A DNA stretch of 64,000 nucleotides from Pseudomonas asturiensis. Lineage in GTDB: Bacteria > Pseudomonadota > Gammaproteobacteria > Pseudomonadales > Pseudomonadaceae. A model generated the notes under the pieces. It saw only the letters and a list, made by a program, of their open reading frames with translations, ran no database searches and was not told the origin of the DNA. The stretch covers positions 297,795 to 361,794 of the forward strand of contig NZ_FRDA01000006.1 of the NCBI RefSeq assembly GCF_900143095.1, in the 5' to 3' direction. Below are positions 42,901 through 51,544 of this stretch, piece by piece; position 1 is the first letter of the stretch, and each line of letters starts with the position of its first letter. Both the position numbers and the translations under genes were made by a program.

Positions 42901-44211
42901 TCAGGTGGCGGGCAGAGAACGACTGCCTGGATCAATGGTGTCTACGATCACCGGATCGTCTTTCTGGGTCACTTCACGCGCCACGGTCCACACCACGATG
43001 GCTGCGATCACGTCAAAGATGGCCAGCACGACGAACAGCGGGCTGTAGCCGATCTTGGTCACCAGCACACCGAATACCATCGTGAACGCGGCGGCGCCCA
43101 GAAAGCCGAACATACCGCCCATGCCGGTTGCCGTGGCGACTTCGTTCTTGCCGAACGAATCCGAGGTGATGGAGTACAGCGCGCCCGACAGGGTCTGGTG
43201 AGCGAAGCCGCCGATGCACAGCAGGGCGATGGCGGTATACGGGCTTTCAACCAGCCCGATGCAGGCCGGGCCAATCATGCAGGAGCAGCCGAACAGCATG
43301 ACCATCTTGCGCGAGGTGAACAGCGAGACCTTGCAGTACTTGTGAAACAGCGGGCTGAGGTAGCCGCCCAGCACGCAGCCGATGTCTGCCGCCAGGAACG
43401 GCAGCCAGGCGAACATCGCGACTTCCTTGATGTTCATGTGCCGCTCGGTCATCAGGTACAGCGGAATCCAGGCGTTGAAGGTCTGCCAGGCGGGCTCGGA
43501 CAGAATCCGGGCCGAGGCAATGGCGTAGAAGTTGCGGTTCTTGAACAGTTTTTTCCAGTTGCCCTTTTGCGCGGGAGCATCCTTCAGGCGCGCTTCCTGG
43601 CCGCTGAGAATGTAATCGCGCTCGGCATCGCTCAGGCGCTTTTGATCACGAGGGTGCTTGTACAGCAGCAGCCACACGCCGCTCCAGACAATCCCCAGAC
43701 CGCCCACGATCAGGAACGCCAGTTCCCAGCCGCTGTGCAGGATCGCCCACACCACCAGCGGCGGCGCCAGCAAGGCACCGAACGAGGAGCCGATGTTGAA
43801 CCAGCCGATGGCAACCGAACGCTCTTTGGCCGGAAACCACTCAGTGGTGGCCTTGACGCCTGCCGGCAGCCCCGCCGCTTCGGTCAGGCCGAGCATGCCG
43901 CGAAAAATCGCCAGACTCTGCCAGCCTGTGGCAAACGCGGCCGCCGCGCAGGCCGCAGACCAGGCCACGGCGAAGATCGCAAAGCCCATCTTGGTGCCAA
44001 TGGCGTCGATGATGTAACCGGCCACCGGCTGCATCAGCGCGTAGCACATCTGCCAGGCGACCACGATGTGTGCGTACTGCTCGGTCGAGATACTCAGCTC
44101 ACTCATGAGCGTCGGCGCTGCGACAGACAACGTATTGCGAGCGAGGTAATTGACGACCAGACCGGCTGTGACCAGCCCGACCATCCACCACCGAATGCCT
44201 TTTACTTTCAT
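42901..44211 (-). CDS. exuT: Hexuronate (galacturonate/glucuronate) MFS transporter
   Basis: This inner-membrane symporter of the anion:cation family has 436 residues and 12 predicted helices. It is strikingly like E. coli ExuT along the whole length: KGIRWWMVGLVTAGLV at the start, AAPTLMSELSIST near 31, MQPVAGYIIDAIGTKMGFA near 60, EWFPAKERSVAIGWFNIGSS near 124, RDQKRLSDAERDYILSGQEA near 188, EPAWQTFNAWIPLYL near 238 and LLCIGGFAHQTLSGALYSI near 332. It imports D-galacturonate or D-glucuronate released from pectin, a plant-associated trait. Start ATG 44211 with AAGGTG upstream. No hexuronate catabolic gene is adjacent; a GntR-type operator lies at 44458-44470. Confidence 0.87.
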   Translation of the reverse strand: MKVKGIRWWMVGLVTAGLVVNYLARNTLSVAAPTLMSELSISTEQYAHIVVAWQMCYALMQPVAGYIIDAIGTKMGFAIFAVAWSAACAAAAFATGWQSLAIFRGMLGLTEAAGLPAGVKATTEWFPAKERSVAIGWFNIGSSFGALLAPPLVVWAILHSGWELAFLIVGGLGIVWSGVWLLLYKHPRDQKRLSDAERDYILSGQEARLKDAPAQKGNWKKLFKNRNFYAIASARILSEPAWQTFNAWIPLYLMTERHMNIKEVAMFAWLPFLAADIGCVLGGYLSPLFHKYCKVSLFTSRKMVMLFGCSCMIGPACIGLVESPYTAIALLCIGGFAHQTLSGALYSITSDSFGKNEVATATGMGGMFGFLGAAAFTMVFGVLVTKIGYSPLFVVLAIFDVIAAIVVWTVAREVTQKDDPVIVDTIDPGSRSLPAT

Positions 44212-44790
44212 CTCTTCACCTTTTGTTCTTGGATTGGCGACGAGCGCCTCGCGGTCTTGATCGCGAGTCGGCTGGATTTTGTAACTTCAGATTACGAAGA
44301 GCCTGGACGTTTTTTGCGCACACAATTGCCGATGATCAGCTTTTATAGAGGCTTTATCGACCAATACATCTACGTCTGGAAAAGGGATATGTGAGGTAGC
44401 CATAGGCTTTGTTACTCTTGGAATTATTTTTATGGTTGTAATTTTTAAAAGCCATACGTTGTCGTACAACATGGCGCATTTATAGTCATTTGCCTACACG
44501 GTGTCAAATGACGGATTCGCATAGATCGCCTGATCACGTGCATAAAAGCTGTAATGGACGTAAGGGCGATGAGTGGCTGTCATACGATGACCTGAGAAAT
44601 ACCCGCCAAAACCGTTGACGAGCCTTTGTGTTGCGCGCCCTGCCGATGTATTCAGTCAGGGAGGGCTTGCACAAATGTCATAAATGCTTTCATTCTCTGA
44701 AGGCGGCGTCAGGCAAAGGAGTTGCCTTTTGATGCCCTGTCGGCCTGGACCGACGCTGATCACCAACCCATGACAGGAAAGGTCGCCCGC
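44212..44790. other. Long divergent intergenic region
   Basis: The 579 bases between exuT and the AraC-type gene are AT-rich from 44290 to 44480. They contain the operator-like inverted repeat at 44458-44470. No gene with a ribosome site was found. The exuT promoter is presumably near 44300-44470. Confidence 0.5.
44458..44470. promoter_or_regulatory. GntR/FadR-type operator-like inverted repeat
   Basis: GTTGT-CGT-ACAAC is a perfect interrupted palindrome within ACGTTGTCGTACAACAT, matching the general FadR-subfamily pattern TTGT-N-ACAA. It lies about 250 bases upstream of exuT. ExuR/UxuR-type hexuronate regulators belong to that subfamily, so it may control exuT; no such regulator gene is in the window. 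Confidence 0.5.
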
Positions 44791-45783
44791 ATGCCTGAGC
44801 CAAGCAGCCTCGCCAGCTGGACCCGCGCCTTGCGCAGGCAACTCGACGCGCTCGGGCTTGATAGCGCCGGGATGTGTCAGGCTGCAGGCGTCGATCCACA
44901 CCTGATCAATGACCCCAACGCGGCATTCCCGGCAAACGCCAGCGCCCGGCTTTGGCAAATGGCGGTGCGCGCCAGTGACGACCCGGCGCTGGGCCTGCGT
45001 GTGGCCCGCTTTGTGAGCCCCACCACTTTTCATGCCTTGGGCTACACGCTGGTGGCCAGCGGTTCGCTGCGTGAAGTGTTCGAGCGCATCGTGCGCTACC
45101 ACTCGATGGCCGAGGACTCGCTGGAACTGGATTTCCGCGCCGTTGAGGAGCGTTACGAATTTCGCTTCGACGCCCCTCGGAGCTGCCAGTCGACGACCGA
45201 TGAAGTGCTGGATGCCTTCGCCGCCATTTACGTGCGCACCTGCCGTAGCCGGCTGGGCAAGAACTACGCGCCGCTGGCGGTTCACCTGCGACGCCCCGAG
45301 CCAGACAACCCTCAACCCTGGCATGACCTGTTCCGCTCACCGCTGTTTTTTTCGGCACCGGAAAACCTGTTGCAGTTCGCCTGCGATGACTTCGACAGCC
45401 ATCTGGATGACGGGCCGATTCAATTGACCGAGCAGACGGCGAACGGCGAGCCTGTACCCTCGCTGATCTGGGAGCAGCGCGTGCGCTCGGCCATCGAGAC
45501 CCTGCTGCCCGACGGCGAGCCGTCTGCCGAAAGCATTGCCGAAGCGCTGCATTTGAGCGCACGGAGCCTGCAACGTCACCTGGCCGATGAAGGCTGCCGT
45601 TATGACCTGCTGCTCAATCAATGTCGCCAGAACCTGGCCTTGCTGCACATGAACGATCCGCGCAGCTCGCTGAGCGAAGTCGCCTATCTGCTGGGCTTTG
45701 CCGACGCCGACAGCCTGAGCCGCGCCTTCAAACGCTGGACCGGCCTGACGCCGGGGCAGTACCGCAACGAGATGATGCGCTAG
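44791..45783 (+). CDS. AraC-family transcriptional regulator
   Basis: This 330-residue regulator has an N-terminal ligand or dimerisation domain of the Arabinose_bd type used by OruR/ArgR-like AraC proteins (FHALGYTLVASGSLREVFER near residue 80). The C-terminal double helix-turn-helix is about 240-328: ESIAEALHLSARSLQRHLAD in the first and LSEVAYLLGFADADSLSRAF in the second, ending FKRWTGLTPGQYR. ATG 44791 has AGGAAAGG eight bases upstream; starts at 44770 or TTG 44722 are less supported. It is divergent from exuT across a long gap, but 320 bases from the operator-like site. The inducer is unknown. Confidence 0.87.
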   Translation: MPEPSSLASWTRALRRQLDALGLDSAGMCQAAGVDPHLINDPNAAFPANASARLWQMAVRASDDPALGLRVARFVSPTTFHALGYTLVASGSLREVFERIVRYHSMAEDSLELDFRAVEERYEFRFDAPRSCQSTTDEVLDAFAAIYVRTCRSRLGKNYAPLAVHLRRPEPDNPQPWHDLFRSPLFFSAPENLLQFACDDFDSHLDDGPIQLTEQTANGEPVPSLIWEQRVRSAIETLLPDGEPSAESIAEALHLSARSLQRHLADEGCRYDLLLNQCRQNLALLHMNDPRSSLSEVAYLLGFADADSLSRAFKRWTGLTPGQYRNEMMR

Positions 45784-45829
45784 TCCGGCAGGAACCGTGC
45801 CCTTCAAGCATCGGCATCAACAGGCAGGG

Positions 45830-46537
45830 TTATTGGCACACCGCTTTGGCCTTGGAGAAGTTCGCCACCTTGCGCAGTTTGTCCACATCGAAGACTTCCA
45901 CCTGCCCCTCGTCCAGACGCACGATCTTGCGGTCGTGCAGGTCCTGCAACACCTCAAGCAGCGCCGCAGGTGCAAGCGTGCGGGGCGACTGAAGCTCATC
46001 GAGCGTGATCAAACGCCGGGCATGGCTCAAGGGGCCGTAGCCCTCGCACAGCATCAACAACCGCCAGGCAACCCAGGGCCTGTCGGGCAACTGCTCCAGT
46101 TTTTCGGAGGACAGGATCGGCAAGCCCAGTTTCTGGCTGAGCAACCCTGCGAACGAGCGCCAGTAGGCCGGTTGCCGATCAAGCAATTCGACCAGTACCG
46201 GCTGAGGGACGTGAAGAAAGATGGTCTGGTCCAGTGACACCACATCGAGCCGGCGCGGCAGCCCGTCGAACAGCGACACCTCACCGAACCAGTACGGCAG
46301 CCGGACCGGCTCCAGACGAGGCACCAGCCGCTGCTCATGCGCATCGCCCACGCGTACATTGCCTTCGAGCAACACATAAAGGCCGCAGGGCGCAGCGCCC
46401 TTTTCGATCAAAGATTTCCCGGGGGTCTTGCGAACCTGGCGGGCCGCGTCCAGCAGGCTATCCTGCAAACCAGCAGGCAATTGAGAAAACCAGTAGTCAG
46501 ACAGCAGTCTTGACCGCCAAAGCACTCCATTTGTCAT
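45830..46537 (-). CDS. Crp/Fnr-family regulator
   Basis: This 235-residue protein has an N-terminal cyclic-nucleotide-binding fold (residues about 20-130, with PGKSLIEKGAAPCGLYVLLE, then WFGEVSLFDGLPRRLDVVSL). A C-terminal winged-helix of Crp type is about 155-225, where the DNA-recognition helix is unusual (LAPAALLEVLQDLHDRKIV in place of the T-x-R-L pattern). The glutamate of the phosphate-binding cassette is kept (GEVSLF), but the RxS/RxT arginine-serine pair reads RRLDVV, so cAMP binding is doubtful. ATG 46537 with GGGAGC upstream. It is divergent from the Mpo1-like gene. The target is unknown. Confidence 0.8.
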   Translation of the reverse strand: MTNGVLWRSRLLSDYWFSQLPAGLQDSLLDAARQVRKTPGKSLIEKGAAPCGLYVLLEGNVRVGDAHEQRLVPRLEPVRLPYWFGEVSLFDGLPRRLDVVSLDQTIFLHVPQPVLVELLDRQPAYWRSFAGLLSQKLGLPILSSEKLEQLPDRPWVAWRLLMLCEGYGPLSHARRLITLDELQSPRTLAPAALLEVLQDLHDRKIVRLDEGQVEVFDVDKLRKVANFSKAKAVCQ

Positions 46538-46621
46538 GTTTGCTCCCTTTTTTTTCAGGCATTCGCGTCGCAGAATACGATTCGGCACTTGATCCGATCA
46601 TCGTCTCAGGCAGGAATAATA

Positions 46622-47146
46622 ATGAAAACCCTTGTCGATCATCTCAGCCAATATGCGTCTTACCACCGAGACTCGCGCAATATCGTGACCCACTTCATAG
46701 GCATCCCGCTGATTGTCCTGGCGGTTGCCGTGCTGTTGTCCCGGCCAGGCTGGGCGGTGGGCGGTCTCTGGGTGTCGCCTGCAGCACTGGTGGCACTGGC
46801 ATCAACGGTTTTCTATCTGCGACTGGATCGTGTACTCGGCGTGGTAATGGCCGCGCTTTTGCTGCTGTGCATCTGGGCGGGGGCAAATCTGGCGCAACAG
46901 ACAACCATGGTCTGGCTGAGTGCAGGCGTGGGCCTGTTTGTGATCGGCTGGATCATCCAGTTCATCGGCCATTATTACGAAGGCCGTAAACCGGCGTTCA
47001 TCGACGACGTGACCGGCCTGATCATCGGCCCGCTGTTCGTGGTGGCAGAACTGGCATTTTTGATGGGCCTGCTCAAACCCTTGCAGCACGCCATCGAACA
47101 GCGCTCAGGCCCGGTGGGACGCAACGTGCGCAAGGCTGCGGTTTAA
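46622..47146 (+). CDS. Mpo1-like (DUF962/YGL010w) membrane protein
   Basis: This 174-residue inner-membrane protein has about four helices. The conserved histidines of the family are visible: YHRDSRNIVTHFIGIP near residue 14 and FIGHYYEGRKPAF near 117. The yeast homolog Mpo1 is an Fe(II) dioxygenase that shortens 2-hydroxy fatty acids during phytosphingosine breakdown; the bacterial role is not established. ATG 46622 has AGGAA five bases upstream. The gene is followed by an inverted repeat. Confidence 0.82.
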   Translation: MKTLVDHLSQYASYHRDSRNIVTHFIGIPLIVLAVAVLLSRPGWAVGGLWVSPAALVALASTVFYLRLDRVLGVVMAALLLLCIWAGANLAQQTTMVWLSAGVGLFVIGWIIQFIGHYYEGRKPAFIDDVTGLIIGPLFVVAELAFLMGLLKPLQHAIEQRSGPVGRNVRKAAV

Positions 47147-47161
47147 ATCACAGCCAATGCA

Positions 47162-47197
47162 CTGTGGGAGGCGGCGAGACAGCGCAGCCTCCCACAG
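47162..47197. repeat. Inverted repeat between convergent genes
   Basis: CTGTGGGAGGC (47162-47172) and GCCTCCCACAG (47187-47197) form a perfect 11-bp stem. The loop carries a truncated REP core (GGCGAGACAGCGCA). It may terminate both the Mpo1-like gene and the sulfate importer operon. Confidence 0.75.
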
Positions 47198-47237
47198 GGT
47201 ATGCACTCAATCAGAGCGCATGATCAGCTTGAGTGCC

Positions 47238-48218
47238 TCATAACTTCTGCCAGACCTTGGGCTTGAAGAACAGCGTTTCGCCCCTCGCCAGACCCACCAG
47301 ACTGTCGTGATCCTTCACCACTTCGGCCTCGATCAGCTCGCCCTGCCCTTCGACCTTCAGCGTGACCCGCGTGGTCGCACCCAGCGGGCGAATGTCGCGG
47401 ACTTCAGCGGCGTGGTGATCCTCCAGCTCCTGACGTGACAGAGACACTTCATGCGGACGGAACAACACATGGCCCTCGTCGCCCAGGCTCAGGCGATTGG
47501 AGTCGCCCAGGAAGTGGTAGACGAAGTCGTTGGACGGGTTCTCGTAGACTTCACCCGGCGAGCCGATCTGTTCGATCACGCCTTTGTTCATGACCACGAT
47601 GCGGTCTGCTACTTCCATGGCCTCTTCCTGGTCGTGGGTCACGAATACCGAGGTCAGATTGATGTCTTCGTGCAGACGGGCCAGCCAGCGGCGCAGCTCC
47701 TTGCGGACCTTGGCGTCCAGCGCACCGAACGGCTCGTCCAGCAGCAACACCTTGGGCTCGACCGCCAGCGCGCGCGCCAAGGCAATGCGCTGGCGCTGAC
47801 CACCGGAAAGCTGCTCGGGATAGCGGTCGGCCAGCCAGTCCAGTTGCACCATATTCAACAGCTCGTGGACTTTCTCGGCGATTCGCGTCTCGTTGGGACG
47901 CTCGCGCTTGGGCTTCATGCGCAGGCCGAACGCGACGTTGTCGAACACCGTCATGTGGCGGAACAATGCGTAGTGCTGGAACACGAACCCGACATTGCGA
48001 TCACGCACATCATGCCCGGAGACGTCTTCGCCGTGGAACACGATGCTGCCCAGGTCCGGCGTTTCCAGACCCGCGATAATGCGCAGCAATGTCGTCTTGC
48101 CGCAGCCTGACGGGCCGAGCAAGGCGACCAGTTCGCCACTCTGGATGTCCAGATTGATGCTGTCCAAGGCCCGAAAGGCGTTGAAGTTCTTGCTGACGTT
48201 ACGGACTTCGATCGACAT
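47238..48218 (-). CDS. cysA: Sulfate/thiosulfate ABC transporter ATP-binding protein
   Basis: This ATPase of the sulfate permease has 326 residues. It has Walker [10 protein letters not shown] near residue 34, [20 protein letters not shown] near 82, signature LSGGQRQR near 136, Walker [18 protein letters not shown] near 157 and the C-terminal TOBE-like domain ([15 protein letters not shown] near 248) typical of CysA. GGAGG precedes the start by seven bases. Last gene in oscA-sbp-cysT-cysW-cysA order. Induction by sulfur limitation through CysB is established for the family and is inferred here. Confidence 0.95.
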   Translation of the reverse strand: MSIEVRNVSKNFNAFRALDSINLDIQSGELVALLGPSGCGKTTLLRIIAGLETPDLGSIVFHGEDVSGHDVRDRNVGFVFQHYALFRHMTVFDNVAFGLRMKPKRERPNETRIAEKVHELLNMVQLDWLADRYPEQLSGGQRQRIALARALAVEPKVLLLDEPFGALDAKVRKELRRWLARLHEDINLTSVFVTHDQEEAMEVADRIVVMNKGVIEQIGSPGEVYENPSNDFVYHFLGDSNRLSLGDEGHVLFRPHEVSLSRQELEDHHAAEVRDIRPLGATTRVTLKVEGQGELIEAEVVKDHDSLVGLARGETLFFKPKVWQKL

Positions 48219-48220
48219 GA

Positions 48221-49093
48221 TTATTCCTCCGCCGCACTTTGGCGCAGACGGTTAATACGGGATTCGCTCCACTGCTTGAGCAGCAGGATGAACAGCGCCA
48301 GGACCAGCAACAGGCTCGCCACCGCGAAGGCTGCGACGTGGTTGTATTCGTTGTAGAGGATCTCGACATGCAGCGGCAGGGTGTTGGTGACGCCGCGAAT
48401 ATGGCCGGACACCACCGACACTGCGCCGAACTCACCCATCGCCCGCGCAGTACACAGCACCACGCCGTAGATCAGGCCCCACTTGATGTTGGGCACCGTG
48501 ACGTGCCAGAACATCTGCCAGCCATTCGCGCCCAGCAGGCGCGCCGCCTCTTCTTCCTGCGTGCCCTGCTCCTGCATCAGCGGGATCAGTTCACGCGCCA
48601 CGAACGGCACAGTGACGAAGATGGTCGCCAGCACAATGCCTGGCAGGGCGAAGACGATCTGGATGTCATGATCCTGCAACCACGGCCCGAACAGGCCCTG
48701 CGCGCCGAACATCAGCACGTAGACCAGACCCGCAATGACCGGCGACACCGAGAACGGCAGGTCGATCAGAGTGACCAGAATGCTCTTGCCGCGGAACGAG
48801 TACTTGCTCACGCACCACGCGGCGCTGACGCCGAACACCAGGTTGAGCGGCACCGAGATCAATACGGCGATGACGGTCAGCTTCAGCGCCGACAATGCAT
48901 CCGGCTCAAGCACGGCCGCAAAGAACGCCCCCAGACCGTTTTTCAGGCCTTGCGAGACCACGATGAACAGCGGCAAGCCCAGAAAAGCAGCGAAGATCAG
49001 CCAGCCAAGACCGATCAGGATACGACGCGCTACAGCGTTGCCACGACGTGCGTCATTGGCGGAGGCCGCAGCGGATACTGATGAATAAGACAT
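48221..49093 (-). CDS. cysW: Sulfate/thiosulfate ABC transporter permease CysW
   Basis: This inner-membrane permease subunit has 290 residues and six helices. Landmarks are [20 protein letters not shown] near residue 92, [13 protein letters not shown] near 115, the EAA loop [20 protein letters not shown] near 180 and [20 protein letters not shown] near 217, a CysW phrase. Pairs with CysT to form the channel. Start ATG 49093 with GGAGG five bases upstream; ends two bases before cysA. Confidence 0.95.
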   Translation of the reverse strand: MSYSSVSAAASANDARRGNAVARRILIGLGWLIFAAFLGLPLFIVVSQGLKNGLGAFFAAVLEPDALSALKLTVIAVLISVPLNLVFGVSAAWCVSKYSFRGKSILVTLIDLPFSVSPVIAGLVYVLMFGAQGLFGPWLQDHDIQIVFALPGIVLATIFVTVPFVARELIPLMQEQGTQEEEAARLLGANGWQMFWHVTVPNIKWGLIYGVVLCTARAMGEFGAVSVVSGHIRGVTNTLPLHVEILYNEYNHVAAFAVASLLLVLALFILLLKQWSESRINRLRQSAAEE

Positions 49094-49103
49094 GCTCGCC
49101 TCC

Positions 49104-49925
49104 TCAGGATGGGGTTTCGATGCGCCGCTGCAGCAGGTTGATCAGCAGCAACAGGATGAAGGAAACCACCAGCATCAGAACGCCAATGGAGGTCGCGCCG
49201 GTGTAGTCGTACTGGTCGAGCTTGACCATGATCAACAGCGGCATGATTTCGGTTTTCATCGGCATGTTGCCCGCGATGAAAATGACCGAGCCGTACTCGC
49301 CCACGCCACGGGCGAATGCCAGGGCGAAACCGGTCAGCCAGGCAGGCAGCAGCGCAGGCACCAGAATATGGCGAAACACCTGCAGCGGACGCGCACCCAG
49401 GCAGGCGGCGGCTTCCTCGACTTCACGGGGGATATCGGCCAGCACCGGCTGAACCGTGCGCACCACGAAAGGCAACGTGACGAAGGTCAGCGCCAGGGTA
49501 ATACCCAACGGGGTGTAGGCGATCTTGAAGCCCAGGTCGGTGGCGAACTGCCCGACCCAGCCGTTGGGCGCGTACAGCGCTGTCAGGGCGATACCGGCCA
49601 CGGCGGTCGGCAGGGCGAATGGCAGGTCAATCATCGCATCGATGATCTTGCGGCCCGGGAAGGTGTAACGCACCAGAACCCAGGCCAGCAGCGTACCGAT
49701 CACGCCATTGATGACGGCGGCGTAGAACGCAGTGCTGAAACTCAGTTTCAGCGCCGCCAGCACGCGGGGCGCGGTGATGATGGTCCAGAACTGATCCCAG
49801 GTGAGCTGTGACGCATGCACGAACATGGCGGCCAGCGGTATAAGCACAATCAGACTGAGGTACACCAAGGTGTAGCCCAGCGTCAGCCCGAAGCCGGGTA
49901 TGACGGGGGAGATACGACGCGACAT
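49104..49925 (-). CDS. cysT: Sulfate/thiosulfate ABC transporter permease CysT
   Basis: This partner permease has 273 residues and six helices: [20 protein letters not shown] at the start, [20 protein letters not shown] near 80, the EAA loop [20 protein letters not shown] near 170 and [20 protein letters not shown] near 205. ATG 49925 ([13 protein letters not shown]) has AGGGA five bases upstream; an ATG at 49949 would add eight residues. Follows sbp by about 100 bases in the operon. Confidence 0.93.
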   Translation of the reverse strand: MSRRISPVIPGFGLTLGYTLVYLSLIVLIPLAAMFVHASQLTWDQFWTIITAPRVLAALKLSFSTAFYAAVINGVIGTLLAWVLVRYTFPGRKIIDAMIDLPFALPTAVAGIALTALYAPNGWVGQFATDLGFKIAYTPLGITLALTFVTLPFVVRTVQPVLADIPREVEEAAACLGARPLQVFRHILVPALLPAWLTGFALAFARGVGEYGSVIFIAGNMPMKTEIMPLLIMVKLDQYDYTGATSIGVLMLVVSFILLLLINLLQRRIETPS

Positions 49926-50022
49926 AAAAGTCCCTGGTTTCACTTGCACGAAGCCCGGACGTCGATCCGGGCTGTTTCAGCAACGTGCGATACCGCCTGC
50001 ATGGGCGGTATCGTCACTCGGT

Positions 50023-51033
50023 TTACTGCGCTTGGTAAATCTGGTCGAACACGCCGCCGTCATTGAAGAACTTCGGCTGCGCAGTTTTCCAGCCGCCAAA
50101 GTCTTTGTCGATAGTCACCAGGTCCAGTTTCGGGAATTGCTTCTCGTATTTGGCTGCGACTTCTTCGTTACGTGGTCGGTAGAAATTTTTCGCAGCGATT
50201 TCCTGACCTTCCTTGCTGTACAGATGTTTCAGGTACTCGGTCGCGATGGCGGTGTTGCCCTTTTTCTCGGCGTTCTTGTCGACGACGGCCACCGGCGGCT
50301 CGGCCAGGATCGACAGCGAAGGCACGACGATGTCGAACTTGTCGGCGCCCCCGTCTTCTTTCAGCGCCAGAAACGCTTCGTTTTCCCAGGCCAGCAACAC
50401 GTCACCCTGACCGTTGTTGACGAACGTGATGGTCGAACCGCGTGCACCGGTGTCCAGAACCGGTACGTGCTTGAACAGGGTCTGCACGTATTCCTTGGCC
50501 TTGGCTTCGTCGCCACCGCCCGCTTTCAGGCCATAGGCCCAGGCGGCCAGGAAGTTCCAGCGAGCGCCGCCTGAGGTTTTCGGGTTGGGCGTGATAACCG
50601 ACACGTCTTTCTTGATCAGATCACCCCAGTCCTTGATGCCCTTGGGATTGCCCTTGCGCACCAGAAAAACGATGGTGGAGGTGTAAGGCGTGCTGGCATC
50701 CGGCAGACGGGTCTGCCAGTTTTCAGGCAAGGTCTTGCCCAGTCTGGCGATTTCATCGATATCACCCGCCAATGCCAGGGTCACGACGTCGGCGCGCAGG
50801 CCGTCGATCACGCCACGGGCCTGCTTGCCCGAACCGCCATGGGATTGCTGGATTTTCACGCTGTCATCGGGGTGAGTCTCTTTCCAGTGCTTGACGAATT
50901 CTGCGTTGTATTCCTGATACAGCTCACGCGTCGGGTCGTACGACACGTTGAGCAGCTCGTAGTCCTTGGCGACTGCGGAACCTGCAAATACGGCGCTGGC
51001 GAGCGCGGCCAGAGCAAAACGGCGAATGGACAT
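50023..51033 (-). CDS. sbp: Sulfate-binding protein
   Basis: This periplasmic sulfate-binding protein has 336 residues. A Sec signal ([20 protein letters not shown]) is followed by [18 protein letters not shown] near residue 25, [20 protein letters not shown] near 65, [13 protein letters not shown] near 87 and [20 protein letters not shown] near 145, the ligand-contact loops of Sbp/CysP. ATG 51033 has AGGAG eight bases upstream. Transcribed after oscA, ahead of cysT-cysW-cysA. Confidence 0.95.
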   Translation of the reverse strand: MSIRRFALAALASAVFAGSAVAKDYELLNVSYDPTRELYQEYNAEFVKHWKETHPDDSVKIQQSHGGSGKQARGVIDGLRADVVTLALAGDIDEIARLGKTLPENWQTRLPDASTPYTSTIVFLVRKGNPKGIKDWGDLIKKDVSVITPNPKTSGGARWNFLAAWAYGLKAGGGDEAKAKEYVQTLFKHVPVLDTGARGSTITFVNNGQGDVLLAWENEAFLALKEDGGADKFDIVVPSLSILAEPPVAVVDKNAEKKGNTAIATEYLKHLYSKEGQEIAAKNFYRPRNEEVAAKYEKQFPKLDLVTIDKDFGGWKTAQPKFFNDGGVFDQIYQAQ

Positions 51034-51160
51034 AGGTGAAGCTCCTGGAAATTCTGTGTGTCGGCTTTTTTGATTTCTTCGTCGCACGCCAGGGCGATAG
51101 TCACATTGGCGCACTGCTTGTCAGGGTGCATCGCATCGCGTTAATTCGTCCGACGCTGCA

Positions 51161-51343
51161 TCAGCTCGGCTTGTTAGCAGGGTTTTGCAAACGAAACTTT
51201 TCCTTGCGCTCGATCTGCACCACCTGTGCGTTGTGCACAGTGATTTCGACGGCGCCAAAACGCAGGTCACGCAACGCACTCTGAATTTCACGCAAAATTG
51301 CCGCTTCGTCCTGACCGTCAACACTACGTAGAGATGCGCTCAT
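51161..51343 (-). CDS. oscA: OscA, sulfur-starvation-induced small protein
   Basis: This 60-residue cytoplasmic protein of the OscA/YezD (DUF2292) family reads EIQSALRDLRFGAVEITVHN near residue 20, then AQVVQIERKEKFRL. oscA was found in Pseudomonas as a gene needed for organosulfur use and chromate tolerance under sulfur starvation; its biochemical role is unknown. ATG 51343 has AAGGAA seven bases upstream. First gene of the sulfate importer operon, as in P. aeruginosa. The 200 bases upstream, which include the inverted repeat at 51428-51452, form the operon promoter region. Confidence 0.9.
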   Translation of the reverse strand: MSASLRSVDGQDEAAILREIQSALRDLRFGAVEITVHNAQVVQIERKEKFRLQNPANKPS

Positions 51344-51427
51344 TATCGTATTCCTTGAATGTGTGAGCCTGCCGTCGCGACCGGGCGTTGGCGTATGGCG
51401 ATGAGGCAATAGTAGTGAGGCGCGGAT

Positions 51428-51452
51428 ATTCTTAAAAAGACTATTTAAGAAT
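51428..51452. promoter_or_regulatory. Candidate CysB-type operator upstream of oscA
   Basis: ATTCTTAAA-7 bases-TTTAAGAAT is a perfect 9-bp interrupted inverted repeat about 85 bases upstream of the oscA start. Its position and AT-richness suit an activator site; assignment to CysB is inferred. Confidence 0.5.
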
Positions 51453-51544
51453 GCAGATATAACCAAAAGAAATTAACGACTGCCAGGCATCGGCGCAGCG
51501 CGTTGCACGCCCCGCAAACCTGTGTTTCTGGCGCTTCCAGACAG

